From JAAFHZ01 sp964247085 (GTDB taxonomy: Bacteria; Cyanobacteriota; Cyanobacteriia; Cyanobacteriales; Chamaesiphonaceae): a stretch of 64,000 nucleotides of DNA. The stretch spans positions 104,774 through 168,773 of the forward strand of contig CAXTSX010000002.1 of the NCBI GenBank assembly GCA_964247085.1. Direction: 5' to 3'. The notes beneath the pieces are model-generated. The model saw only the letters and a program-made list of their open reading frames with translations, had not been told where the DNA came from and searched no databases. The stretch's first letter is position 1. Each line of letters starts with the position of its first letter. Positions 17,343 to 25,738 of this stretch are shown piece by piece. The position numbers and the translations under genes were made by a program.

Positions 17343-17504
17343 GGCCGATTTGGTGGCAACGCTGATCCCAATTGGAAGTGGGAAGGATAGAATAGTAAAA
17401 ATGTCTAATCATAAAATTAGTATTTGTTAATAAATCCAAAATCCTTGGATTCAAATCTATATTCAGTAAAAAATCATAAATTTTAATCGAGGTATTCTAA
17501 TTAG

Positions 17505-18857
17505 ATGAATGCAGTGAGTAAAGACCGAGCGCCGAGCGCTCAGGAAACCTTCGGGCAGATGGCGAAAGCCGCTGGTCTCCGTGGTCGAATTTTGACTACC
17601 ATTGGCCTCTTGATCTTGGCCAGACTGGGTGTTTATTTGCCCATGCCAGGTGTCGATCGAGCACAAGTTGCAGACGCTCTCAAAAATAGCTCCATTCTTG
17701 GTTTTCTGGATATTTTTTCCGGGGGTGGCTTTTCGGCGGTGGGTGTATTTGCGTTAGGAATTATTCCTTACATTAACGCTTCGATTATTTTACAGCTGCT
17801 AACTACGGCGTTACCTTACCTGGAAAGATTACAAAAAGAGGAAGGAGAAGCCGGTCGGCGCAAAATTTCTCAAATTACTCGCTATGTATCTCTGGGTTGG
17901 GCAATCATTCAGAGTACTGGGATCGCCTTGTTTCTACAGAAATATGCCCTACCTGGCAATGAAGGACCTTTATTCGTGGTGGGTTCAGTACTAGCGTTGG
18001 TAGCTGGTGCCATGTTTGTAATGTGGATCTCCGAGCTGATTACGGAGCGTGGGATTGGCAATGGCGCTTCCTTGTTGATTTTCATCAACATCGTGGCTGT
18101 TTTCCCCCAATCTTTGCAAAAAACCTTTGAGTTAGCTAGTACTGGTGACAATCAAATTCTGATTCGAGCCGGTGCTTTGATAGCCGTGTTCATCGTCATG
18201 ACGGTCTGCATCGTTTTTGTTCAAGAAGGAGCGCGTCAAATTCCGATTATCTCGGCCAAGCGCCAAGTCGGCCGTCGATTGTACCGGGAGCGCACTAGTT
18301 ATTTGCCGCTGCGACTTAATCAGGGTGGTGTCATGCCCATTATTTTCGCCTCCTCTGTATTGGTGTTGCCGCAGGCTTTATCTGGTGCTACTGCTGGTCC
18401 AGCGGCTACCAACCCAATCGTAGGTACTATTCATGCGGGTTTAAATGCCGCAGCTAATGCGATGAATCCGACTGGTTCGACACCTTGGATTTACACCTCG
18501 GTTTATGTACTGTTAATCGTCTTTTTTAGCTATTTCTATTCTACGTTGGTCGTTAACCCGGTAGATATGGCTCAAAACCTCAAAAAAATGGGGGCGAGTA
18601 TTCCTGGCGTGCGGCCTGGAATGGCTACTAGCAAGTACATCGAGAGTGTTCTAAATAAACTCACTCTATTGGGTTCACTGTTTTTAGGGGCAGTGGCCAT
18701 CATTCCTACTGTGATCGAAAACGCCTTAGGGGTGACCACTTTTCAGGGTTTTGGAGCAACCTCTTTGCTGATTTTGGTAGGGGTGGCGATCGAAACTGCC
18801 AAGCAAGTCCAAACCTACGTCATCTCCCAACGTTATGAAGGGATGGTGAAACAGTAG
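17505..18857 (+). CDS. secY: Protein translocase subunit SecY
   Basis: 450 residues with ten hydrophobic segments. Conserved family pieces include GVYLPMPGVD near TM1, GIIPYINASIILQLL before TM3, and RRLYRERTSYLPLRLNQGGVMPIIFASS in the cytoplasmic loop region contacting the ribosome and SecA. It forms the SecYEG channel in the plasma (and probably thylakoid) membrane. It sits between rplO and adk, the standard location. The stop is 5 nt before adk. Confidence 0.99.
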   Translation: MNAVSKDRAPSAQETFGQMAKAAGLRGRILTTIGLLILARLGVYLPMPGVDRAQVADALKNSSILGFLDIFSGGGFSAVGVFALGIIPYINASIILQLLTTALPYLERLQKEEGEAGRRKISQITRYVSLGWAIIQSTGIALFLQKYALPGNEGPLFVVGSVLALVAGAMFVMWISELITERGIGNGASLLIFINIVAVFPQSLQKTFELASTGDNQILIRAGALIAVFIVMTVCIVFVQEGARQIPIISAKRQVGRRLYRERTSYLPLRLNQGGVMPIIFASSVLVLPQALSGATAGPAATNPIVGTIHAGLNAAANAMNPTGSTPWIYTSVYVLLIVFFSYFYSTLVVNPVDMAQNLKKMGASIPGVRPGMATSKYIESVLNKLTLLGSLFLGAVAIIPTVIENALGVTTFQGFGATSLLILVGVAIETAKQVQTYVISQRYEGMVKQ

Positions 18858-18862
18858 AGCCT

Positions 18863-19414
18863 ATGACTAGATTGATTTTCATTGGAGCACCCGGTGCTGG
18901 CAAAGGTACTCAAGCTCAAATTTTGGCGGAAAATATCCAAATTCCGCATATTTCTACTGGCGATATTCTGCGAGCTGCCGTCAAAGACCAAACTGAGTTG
19001 GGTCTCAAAGCTAAAAGTTACATGGATTCTGGCGATTTAGTACCGGATTCATTGATTCTAGATTTAATTCGCGATCGACTAGCCCAAGCTGATGCGGCAA
19101 CTGGTTGGATTCTAGATGGTTTTCCGCGCAACGCTGCCCAGGCGGAATTTCTCGATCAACTATTGGTAGAAATCAACCAGCAAGACTACGTGGCGCTAGA
19201 ATTGTTTGTCCCCGACGATGTTTTGTTGGAAAGATTGCTGTTGCGCGGTCGGGCTGATGATAACGCCGATGTGATTCGCAAGCGGTTGGTGGTTTATCAT
19301 CAACAAACGTCGCCTCTAACTGCTTTTTATCAAAAACAACAGCGTTTGCGACAGGTCAATGGCAACCAAGATCTGAAACTAGTGGCTAGCGCTTTGCAAG
19401 CCGCGCTGAAATAA
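18863..19414 (+). CDS. adk: Adenylate kinase
   Basis: 183 residues, the short-LID form (long forms are about 215). The P-loop is GAPGAGKGTQA at 8-18. ISTGDILRAAV is the AMP-binding region and GWILDGFPRNAAQAEFLD the family signature with the catalytic arginine. The LID is reduced to LLRGRADDNADVIRKRL with no zinc cysteines. It interconverts ATP+AMP and 2 ADP. Cotranscribed with secY. Confidence 0.98.
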   Translation: MTRLIFIGAPGAGKGTQAQILAENIQIPHISTGDILRAAVKDQTELGLKAKSYMDSGDLVPDSLILDLIRDRLAQADAATGWILDGFPRNAAQAEFLDQLLVEINQQDYVALELFVPDDVLLERLLLRGRADDNADVIRKRLVVYHQQTSPLTAFYQKQQRLRQVNGNQDLKLVASALQAALK

Positions 19415-19434
19415 AGTTTATTCATTACAACTTT

Positions 19435-19466
19435 AATTGCCGTCTGTCAATGGCGGCAATTTTGTT
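19435..19466 (+). terminator. Hairpin after adk
   Basis: AATTGCCG (19435-19442) and CGGCAATT (19454-19461) form an 8-bp stem with an 11-nt loop, followed by TTGTTT. The T tract is short, so termination may be partial. Confidence 0.5.
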
Positions 19467-19532
19467 TGCTAGAATGGAGTTGAGTATTGGTAGCTACTGT
19501 ATTAATTTTATTCAATTTGAGGTATTTAAAGT

Positions 19533-19763
19533 TTGTCTAAGCAAGATTTGATTGAGATGGAAGGGACGGTGATGGAATCATTGCCCAATGCCATGTTCCG
19601 GGTAGATTTGGATAATGGTTTTAATGTCTTGGCGCATATTTCTGGTAAGATTCGTCGGAATTACATCAAGATTCTGCAGGGCGATCGGGTGAAGGTTGAG
19701 CTAACTCCTTACGATCTTAGTAAGGGGCGTATTACCTACCGCCTCAGGAACAAGGGTCGTTAA
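19533..19763 (+). CDS. infA: Translation initiation factor IF-1
   Basis: 76 residues from a TTG start at 19533. The sequence SKQDLIEMEGTVMESLPNAM begins exactly where cyanobacterial IF-1 begins, and GAGG at 19519-19522 is the only ribosome site, so the rare start is credible. OB-fold with GDRVKVELTPYDLSKGRITYR near the end. It binds the A site with IF-2 and IF-3. A hairpin precedes it and a promoter lies just after it. Confidence 0.97.
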   Translation: MSKQDLIEMEGTVMESLPNAMFRVDLDNGFNVLAHISGKIRRNYIKILQGDRVKVELTPYDLSKGRITYRLRNKGR

Positions 19764-19788
19764 ACAGTTCCAAAAGGTCTATGTTTGG

Positions 19789-19828
19789 CATGTAAGCAGT
19801 TTACATGTCCTCCTTTCTTCGCTATAAT
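19789..19828 (+). promoter_or_regulatory. Promoter for rpmJ-rpsM-rpsK-rpoA, overlapping an inverted repeat
   Basis: TTTACA (19800-19805), a 17-bp spacer and a perfect TATAAT (19823-19828) make one of the best promoters in the window. CATGTAA (19789-19795) and TTACATG (19801-19807) form a 7-bp inverted repeat over the -35. It could be an operator or the tail hairpin of infA. Transcription would start about 19835, giving a short leader before rpmJ. Confidence 0.65.
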
Positions 19829-19858
19829 GTAAAACTTGCACTATTGCCCCCATTTGGC

Positions 19859-19972
19859 ATGAAAGTCAGAGCCTCAGTTAAAAAGATATGTGAAAAATGC
19901 CGCGTCATCAGACGTCGCGGCCGGGTTATGGTCATCTGTACCAACCCCAAGCATAAGCAGCGTCAAGGATAA
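19859..19972 (+). CDS. rpmJ: 50S ribosomal protein L36
   Basis: 37 residues, translated by hand: it starts MKVRASVKKICEKCRVIRRR and ends NPKHKQRQG. The zinc ligands C11, C14, C27 and H32 are all present, so this is the zinc-binding form. It is the usual neighbour between infA and rpsM. The ATG is at 19859-19861 and the TAA at 19970-19972. Confidence 0.98.
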   Translation: MKVRASVKKICEKCRVIRRRGRVMVICTNPKHKQRQG

Positions 19973-20046
19973 CTTGCCATTGTGGCAGGCTACCTTGGTT
20001 GTTTTATGTTTAGTTGAAGTCGGTAAATTCGATAGGGAGAAAAAGT

Positions 20047-20430
20047 GTGGCACGGATAGCTGGTGTAGACCTGCCTCGTGATAAGCGGGTTGAAATTGGT
20101 CTCACATATATCTACGGAATTGGTCTTACAAGAGCGCAACAAGTCTTAGCTAAAACTGGAGTCAATCCAGACATTCGGGTTAAAGATCTTAGTGAAGCCG
20201 ATGTTTCACTGTTGCGGGAAACCGTAGAAAAAGACTACCAGATTGAGGGCGACCTCAGACGCTGGGAACAGATGAATATCAAACGATTAGCTGATATTGG
20301 TACTTATCGCGGTCGTCGTCATCGTATGGGTCTACCTGTACGCGGTCAACGGACTCGCACTAACGCGCGCACCCGGCGTGGACGGCGAGCAACAGTTGCT
20401 GGTAAGAAGAAAGCACCCGGCAAGAAGTAG
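20047..20430 (+). CDS. rpsM: 30S ribosomal protein S13
   Basis: 127 residues from GTG at 20047 (ARIAGVDLPRDKRVEIGLTY follows). GGGAG at 20035-20039 gives proper spacing. The frame runs 33 nt further upstream, but that part does not resemble S13. The tail RRHRMGLPVRGQRTRTNART is diagnostic. It contacts tRNA in the P site and L5 in the intersubunit bridge. Confidence 0.98.
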   Translation: MARIAGVDLPRDKRVEIGLTYIYGIGLTRAQQVLAKTGVNPDIRVKDLSEADVSLLRETVEKDYQIEGDLRRWEQMNIKRLADIGTYRGRRHRMGLPVRGQRTRTNARTRRGRRATVAGKKKAPGKK

Positions 20431-20575
20431 ATAGTTTCATGAATAGCTTTTGTTGGTCAGTAGTACCCTTTAGGTCTATTGGCCGTTAGCTGTGAATGGG
20501 CAATCTTTAGAATTGGATAAATTCCACAGTTGAAACTTAAAATCGATCACCTAGCTAAATTATTTAGTACTGACT

Positions 20576-20971
20576 ATGGCTCGACAACCCGGTAAAAAAA
20601 CTGGTAGTAAAAAGCAAAAACGCAATGTACCTAACGGTGTTGCCTATATTAGCTCTACCTTCAACAATACAATCATCACCATAGCTGATAACAATGGTGA
20701 TGTAATCTCTTGGTCATCTAGTGGTGCTAGCGGCTTTAAAGGCGCAAAAAAAGGCACCCCTTTTGCTGCTCAGACCGCTTCAGAAAGCGCCGCAAAACGG
20801 GCGATGGATCAAGGGATGCGCCAGATCGAGGTCATGGTCAGTGGTCCTGGCTCTGGCAGAGAAACTGCTATCCGTGCTTTACAAGGAGCTGGCCTGGAAA
20901 TCACTCTGATCCGCGATGTGACTCCAGTTCCTCATAACGGCTGTCGCTCTCCGAAGCGACGACGGGTTTAG
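20576..20971 (+). CDS. rpsK: 30S ribosomal protein S11
   Basis: 131 residues. GVAYISSTFNNTIITIADNNG, GPGSGRETAIRALQGAGLEI and the end VTPVPHNGCRSPKRRRV are uS11 hallmarks. It forms part of the platform near the mRNA exit. A 145-bp gap separates it from rpsM; no clear promoter or hairpin is seen there. Confidence 0.99.
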   Translation: MARQPGKKTGSKKQKRNVPNGVAYISSTFNNTIITIADNNGDVISWSSSGASGFKGAKKGTPFAAQTASESAAKRAMDQGMRQIEVMVSGPGSGRETAIRALQGAGLEITLIRDVTPVPHNGCRSPKRRRV

Positions 20972-21015
20972 GGATGGTGGTATTTGTACAAACTGCTTAA
21001 TGGAGGTCACTGGTA

Positions 21016-22011
21016 ATGCAGTTTCAGATCGAATGTGTCGAGTCCAAGTCCGAACCTAATCAAACTCAGTACAGTAAGTTTGTACTGGAAGCTTTGGATC
21101 GTGGTCAAGGTACCACCATCGGTAATGCTCTGCGCCGAGTCTTGCTATCTAACCTGGAAGGTACTGCTATTACGGCGGTACGTATTGCTGGTTTGGTACG
21201 CTCGGAAAATATTCGGGGTGAAAAAGGCGAAACTAAGTTCACGACAGTCAATCATGAGTTTGCTACTCTGGTTGGGGTGCGCCAAGATGTCTTGGAATTA
21301 CTGTTGAACATGAAAGAGGTAGTTCTGAAGAGTCATACCTCTCAGCCCCAAATTGGCCGTTTGAATGTGACTGGTCCAGCCCGGGTGACTGCCGGTATGT
21401 TCGAGTTACCATCCGAGGTGGAGGCTGTAGATCATAACCAGTATGTCGCTACTGTGGCGGAAGGTGGCAAGCTGGAAATGGAGTTTCGGATTGAGCGGGG
21501 CAAAGGTTATCGCTCGGTAGATAAGTTCCGTGAACAGGGTCTGGCTATGGATTTACTGCAAATTGATGCAGTGTTCATGCCGGTGCTGAAGGTGAACTAT
21601 CTGGTCGAAGATGTGCGGGTGGATGGCTGTCCAGAAAAGGATCGTTTGATTTTAGAGATCTGGACTGATGGCAGTATTACTCCCCAAGAAGCTTTAAGTG
21701 AATCTGCCAAAATCTTGGTAGATCTGCTCAATCCTCTTAAAGACATCAGTTTAGAAGCGTTTCCTGAGGAGTTTACCTCCGAAGAAGATCCTGCTAGCCA
21801 GGTGCCGATCGAGGAACTCAATTTGTCAGTACGGGCCTACAACTGTCTCAAACGAGCACAGATTAATTCCGTTTCGGACTTAATGGGTTATACCCAAGAA
21901 GACCTATTGGAAATCAAAAACTTTGGCCAAAAATCGGCAGAAGAAGTAATTGAAGCCCTCCAGCGTCGTTTGGGCATTATGCTACCTCACGATAAAACCC
22001 CCAAGGGTTAA
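21016..22011 (+). CDS. rpoA: RNA polymerase alpha subunit
   Basis: 331 residues. The N-terminal dimerisation domain (LDRGQGTTIGNALRRVLLSNLEGTA) and the C-terminal domain (LNLSVRAYNCLKRAQINSV to EVIEALQRRLGI), which contacts UP elements and activators, are both intact. GGAGGT at 21002-21007 is a strong ribosome site. It is in its standard position after rpsK and before rplQ. Confidence 0.99.
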   Translation: MQFQIECVESKSEPNQTQYSKFVLEALDRGQGTTIGNALRRVLLSNLEGTAITAVRIAGLVRSENIRGEKGETKFTTVNHEFATLVGVRQDVLELLLNMKEVVLKSHTSQPQIGRLNVTGPARVTAGMFELPSEVEAVDHNQYVATVAEGGKLEMEFRIERGKGYRSVDKFREQGLAMDLLQIDAVFMPVLKVNYLVEDVRVDGCPEKDRLILEIWTDGSITPQEALSESAKILVDLLNPLKDISLEAFPEEFTSEEDPASQVPIEELNLSVRAYNCLKRAQINSVSDLMGYTQEDLLEIKNFGQKSAEEVIEALQRRLGIMLPHDKTPKG

Positions 22012-22070
22012 ACTAACAGGCTGGAATAGCTCCAGCTGATTTTCGTTTTATTTGTTTTAGGAGAAAACCA

Positions 22071-22421
22071 ATGCGCCATGGTTGCCGCGTGCCCATGCTG
22101 GGCAAACCAGCTGACCAAAGAAAAGCTCTGCTGCGTTCCCTTACCACTGAGCTGATTCGCCACGGTCGAATTACTACCACCAAGATTAGAGCCAAAGCCA
22201 TGCGTTCGGAAGCCGAGCGGATGATCACTCTGGCTAAGTCTGGTACTCTGGCTGATCGCCGGATGGCAATGGGCTACATCTATGACAAAGATCTAGTTCA
22301 TAGATTGTTTGAGAGTGCCCCTACTCGTTATGCCGATCGGAAAGGTGGTTACACCAAAATCACGACTACCATGCGTCGTCGTGGTGACAACTCCGAAATG
22401 GCCATCATCGAGTTGATGTAA
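22071..22421 (+). CDS. rplQ: 50S ribosomal protein L17
   Basis: 116 residues. MRHGCRVPMLGKPADQRKALLRSL at the N-terminus and GGYTKITTTMRRRGDNSEMAIIEL at the end define bL17. A TTAGGAG site precedes the ATG. It sits near the tunnel exit. The next gene starts 4 nt after the stop. Confidence 0.99.
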   Translation: MRHGCRVPMLGKPADQRKALLRSLTTELIRHGRITTTKIRAKAMRSEAERMITLAKSGTLADRRMAMGYIYDKDLVHRLFESAPTRYADRKGGYTKITTTMRRRGDNSEMAIIELM

Positions 22422-22425
22422 TTCT

Positions 22426-23280
22426 GTGCCTGATTCCTTGGTAATTCCAGCTACTGGCGATCGACAGCGTGTTGCTCTAGCAATTCAATATGTCGGGACT
22501 CATTTCCATGGCTGGCAACGCCAACCTCATCAGCGGAGTGTGCAAGGAGAAATTGAGAATGTCCTCACCAGCGTTCTTAAGCAGCCGGTTCAAGTCCAAG
22601 GTGCTGGCCGCACCGATAGCGGGGTACACGCAGCGGCGCAAATTGCCCACTTCGATGCCCACACCGTTGTGCCACCAGATAAATGGCAATCTATCTTAAA
22701 TAGTCGCCTGCCCGATGACATTATGATTCGCGGTTCGGCAGCTGTTTCACTAGAATGGCATTCTCGCTTTTCGGCAACTTGGCGACGCTACCGCTACACC
22801 ATTTATACCGATGCCTTACCCAACTTGTTTTTGGCTCCGTATACCTGGCACCATTATCACCAGTCATTAGATGTAGAGCAGATGGAGCAGGCTATTCAGC
22901 CTTTGCTCGGTCGCCATCACCTCAGTGCCTTTCATCGCTCCGATTCGAGCCGTACCCATTCTTGGGTAGAAGTGCAAGCAGTGAGTTGTGAATCCTCCGG
23001 TTCGCTGATCTCGATCGAAATCCAAGCCAATGGTTTTTTGTATGGGATGGTACGGCTCCTAGTTGGAATGCTAGTACTTGTTGGCCGAGGTGATCTAAGC
23101 TGCGAAAAGTTTACCGAAATCTGGCAAACTGAGCGGCGCGATCTAGTGAAGCATTCAGCTCCGGCTAAAGGCTTGTGCTTACTCCGAGTTGGTTACCCGG
23201 AAATGCCCTTTGCACCAGCTGTCTGGTTCGATAGCCAACCACAGTGGTTGTTGAATTACCCCAATATTTCTGAATTTTAG
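22426..23280 (+). CDS. truA: tRNA pseudouridine(38-40) synthase
   Basis: 284 residues from a GTG at 22426. AGRTDSGVHAAAQIAHFD contains the catalytic aspartate of TruA, and QYVGTHFHGWQRQP and GFLYGMVRLLVG are family motifs. It modifies U38-U40 in tRNA anticodon arms. The start is 4 nt after rplQ with no good Shine-Dalgarno, so coupling is likely. About 15 residues precede the conserved RVALAIQYVGT; a later start is possible but there is no clear candidate. Confidence 0.97.
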   Translation: MPDSLVIPATGDRQRVALAIQYVGTHFHGWQRQPHQRSVQGEIENVLTSVLKQPVQVQGAGRTDSGVHAAAQIAHFDAHTVVPPDKWQSILNSRLPDDIMIRGSAAVSLEWHSRFSATWRRYRYTIYTDALPNLFLAPYTWHHYHQSLDVEQMEQAIQPLLGRHHLSAFHRSDSSRTHSWVEVQAVSCESSGSLISIEIQANGFLYGMVRLLVGMLVLVGRGDLSCEKFTEIWQTERRDLVKHSAPAKGLCLLRVGYPEMPFAPAVWFDSQPQWLLNYPNISEF

Positions 23281-23290
23281 AGTTAAAACT

Positions 23291-23746
23291 ATGGAAAAAA
23301 CGATTTTACCGATCGACAATCAAGCCGACCAGAAATGGTACATTGTCGATGCTGAAGGCCAACGTTTAGGCCGTTTAGCGACCGAGATTGCGATGATCTT
23401 GCGTGGCAAGAATAAGCCTACTTTTACACCACATATCGACACTGGTGACTTTGTAGTAGTCATTAATGCTGAAAAAATTGAAGTTACGGGCAAAAAAAGC
23501 TCTCAAAAGCTGTACCGTCGGCATTCTGGCCGTCCCGGTGGGATGAAAACTGAAACTTTTGCTAAACTGCAAGATCGTTTACCAGAGAGAATTTTGGAAC
23601 AAGCTGTCAAAGGCATGTTACCCAAGAATTCTATGGGTAGACATCTGTTCACCAAATTTAAGGTTTACGCTGGCACGGAACATCCCCATGCTGCTCAAAA
23701 ACCTGAAGTTTTAACTATCAATACTATTCCTAAGGGTAATAAATAA
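23291..23746 (+). CDS. rplM: 50S ribosomal protein L13
   Basis: 151 residues. WYIVDAEGQRLGRLATEIAMILRGKNKPTF-like N-terminus (here shortened to stay within view) and GMLPKNSMGRHLFTKFKVY are uL13 features. It is a primary 23S-binding protein. The stop shares a base with the rpsI start (TAATG). Confidence 0.99.
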   Translation: MEKTILPIDNQADQKWYIVDAEGQRLGRLATEIAMILRGKNKPTFTPHIDTGDFVVVINAEKIEVTGKKSSQKLYRRHSGRPGGMKTETFAKLQDRLPERILEQAVKGMLPKNSMGRHLFTKFKVYAGTEHPHAAQKPEVLTINTIPKGNK

Positions 23747-24159
23747 TGCAAGCAACTGATCAAAGCGGTAAAGCCGTATATTGGGGAACTGGTCGGCGGA
23801 AATCGGCGATTGCCAGAGTGCGCTTAGTTCCTGGTACTGGCAAACTAGTAGTGAACGGTACCGAAGGCGACTTGTACTTCCAATTTAATACTGGCTACTT
23901 AGCTGCAACCAAGGCTCCCTTGGAAACTTTGGGCTTAGAAGGCGAATATGACATTTTGGTCAATGCTCATGGTGGTGGATTGACTGGTCAATCGGACGCT
24001 GTGAAGTTGGGCGTGGCTCGCGCCTTGTGCGGACTAAATCCTGAAAACCGCAAGCCGTTGAAAGTGGAAGGTTACATGACTCGTGACCCTCGCTGCAAGG
24101 AACGGAAGAAGTACGGTTTGAAGAAAGCCCGGAAGGCTCCTCAGTACTCCAAGCGTTAA
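23746..24159 (+). CDS. rpsI: 30S ribosomal protein S9
   Basis: 137 residues. GTGRRKSAIARVRLVPGTG and the end KKYGLKKARKAPQYSKR are diagnostic; the C-terminal Lys-Arg tail reaches P-site tRNA in known structures. Translationally coupled to rplM. Confidence 0.99.
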   Translation: MQATDQSGKAVYWGTGRRKSAIARVRLVPGTGKLVVNGTEGDLYFQFNTGYLAATKAPLETLGLEGEYDILVNAHGGGLTGQSDAVKLGVARALCGLNPENRKPLKVEGYMTRDPRCKERKKYGLKKARKAPQYSKR

Positions 24160-24239
24160 TATTTGGTTTGGTGGAATGTTTTGGCGCTCCACTCCCAAAT
24201 TCGTAGTCGTATAATTATTACTTAAATCTCCACAGAACA

Positions 24240-24476
24240 ATGGCTAAACCTGATATCCATCCCACTTGGTACCCTGATGCCAAAGTATTTTGTAACGGCG
24301 AATTGGTGATGACCGTCGGCGCAACTCAACCAGAACTAAGAGTTGACGTCTGGTCGGGCAATCACCCTTTCTATACCGGCAACCAGAAAATTATTGATAG
24401 CGAAGGTCGCGTAGAACGCTTTATGCGCAAGTACGGCATGATCGACGAATCTGCTGCTGCCGAAACTGAAAAGTAG
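24240..24476 (+). CDS. rpmE: 50S ribosomal protein L31
   Basis: 78 residues: DIHPTWYPDAKVFCNGELVM, then SGNHPFYTGNQKII and RVERFMRKYGM. Only one cysteine is present, so this is the form lacking the CxxC zinc site, as in many cyanobacteria. It bridges the subunits via the central protuberance. A terminator follows 17 nt after the stop. Confidence 0.97.
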   Translation: MAKPDIHPTWYPDAKVFCNGELVMTVGATQPELRVDVWSGNHPFYTGNQKIIDSEGRVERFMRKYGMIDESAAAETEK

Positions 24477-24493
24477 CTGTTTAAAATTTCCTG

Positions 24494-24538
24494 GCATAGA
24501 GACTGATGGGGACCAGATCCTTTGTCTCTATGCTTTTT
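24494..24538 (+). terminator. Rho-independent terminator after rpmE
   Basis: GCATAGAGAC (24494-24503) pairs perfectly with GTCTCTATGC (24524-24533), and five T residues follow. The 10-bp perfect stem and T tract make this the clearest terminator in the ribosomal cluster. It separates the cluster from prfA. Confidence 0.85.
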
Positions 24539-24572
24539 GGTATCTAGGAAATTTTATTACGAGGCGCAAATC

Positions 24573-25673
24573 ATGGCTGAATCATATTTAATCGATAAAC
24601 TTAACTCCGTTGAACAGACTTTTAATGAATTAACTCGCAAGCTGGCTGATCCAGATGTGATTAACAATTCGTCAGAATTGCAGCGGGTGGCCAAAGCCCG
24701 GTCGGACTTGGAAATTGTTGTTAATACCTATACGGACTGGAAAAAAGCCCAAGAGGACTTTGCCGAAGCCAGACAAATGGTCAAGGATTCTGGTGCCGAC
24801 TTGGAAATGCAGGAATTGGCCACTTTGGAAGCTGCTGAACTGGATGAAAAAATTCATGCTTTGGAAGTGCAGCTTAAAGTATTATTGCTACCCAAAGATC
24901 CTAATGATGACAAGAACATCATGTTAGAAATCCGGGCTGGTACGGGTGGTGATGAAGCCAGTATTTGGGCGGGGGATTTGCTCCGGATGTATTCGCGTTA
25001 TGCGGAGACCAAACGTTGGAAGGTGGCGCTGGTGAGTGAATCGCTAGCGGAAATGGGCGGCTTCAAAGAAGCAGTCTTAGAAATCCAGGGCGATATGGTT
25101 TATAGTGAACTGAAGTTTGAAGCTGGTGTTCACCGGGTGCAGCGGGTACCACTGACAGAATCCAGTGGGCGGGTGCATACTTCGACGGCAACGGTGGCGA
25201 TTATGCCGGAAGTGGACGAAGTAGAAATTTACATCGACCCTAAGGATATTGAAATGAGCACAGCCCGTTCCGGTGGTGCTGGTGGTCAGAACGTGAACAA
25301 GGTGGAAACGGCGGCGGATTTGTTTCACAAACCGACGGGCATTCGGATCTTTTGTACGGAAGAGCGATCGCAACGTCAAAACAAAGAACGAGCGATGCAA
25401 ATTTTGCGGGCGAAACTCTACGATATTAAGCTGCGGGAGCAGCAAGATGAGGTAACTTCGATGCGGCGGTCGCAGGTGGGGACGGGTTCTCGATCGGAGA
25501 AGATTCGTACTTACAACTATAAGGATAGCCGCGCTACTGACCATCGCTTAGGCCGGAATTTCAACTTGAATCCGGTGTTGGCAGGTGATTTGGAGGAGGT
25601 GATTCAGAGTTGTATTTCTCAGGATCAGCAGGAGCGGTTGGCGGAGTTGGCGGCTTCGACGGCTGATAGTTAA
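24573..25673 (+). CDS. prfA: Peptide chain release factor 1
   Basis: 366 residues from the ATG at 24573 (MAESYLIDKLNSVEQTFNEL). The frame is open 51 nt further upstream, but that part overlaps the terminator and is not conserved. The GGQ tripeptide is in SGGAGGQNVNKVETA, and HRVQRVPLTESSGRVHTSTATV lies in the codon-recognition domain. It terminates at UAA and UAG. The long N-terminal coiled domain is typical of RF1. Prior sequence suggests its own promoter, not located. Confidence 0.98.
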   Translation: MAESYLIDKLNSVEQTFNELTRKLADPDVINNSSELQRVAKARSDLEIVVNTYTDWKKAQEDFAEARQMVKDSGADLEMQELATLEAAELDEKIHALEVQLKVLLLPKDPNDDKNIMLEIRAGTGGDEASIWAGDLLRMYSRYAETKRWKVALVSESLAEMGGFKEAVLEIQGDMVYSELKFEAGVHRVQRVPLTESSGRVHTSTATVAIMPEVDEVEIYIDPKDIEMSTARSGGAGGQNVNKVETAADLFHKPTGIRIFCTEERSQRQNKERAMQILRAKLYDIKLREQQDEVTSMRRSQVGTGSRSEKIRTYNYKDSRATDHRLGRNFNLNPVLAGDLEEVIQSCISQDQQERLAELAASTADS

Positions 25674-25683
25674 GTTGAAGATT

Positions 25684-25710
25684 ACCCCCCAGATTCTTCT
25701 TCCGGGGGGT
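25684..25710. terminator. GC hairpin between convergent prfA and tldE
   Basis: ACCCCCC (25684-25690) and GGGGGGT (25704-25710) form a 7-bp stem with a 13-nt loop. There is no T tract on either side. It lies between two convergent genes, so it may serve both. Confidence 0.5.
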
Positions 25711-25738
25711 CGCTGGTAGCTCAGGATATTTTGAATTC

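Noticed and set aside
17400..17504. Search for a tRNA in the AT-rich stretch with GGATTCAAATC
   Set aside because: The TTCAAATC piece resembles a T-loop, but no acceptor or anticodon stems can be formed around it.
24522..24572. Upstream extension of prfA
   Set aside because: It runs through the terminator of rpmE; the conserved start is MAESYLIDKL at 24573.
25684..25710. GC-rich hairpin as a possible riboswitch
   Set aside because: It lies between convergent genes, so a terminator or attenuating hairpin is the simpler view.
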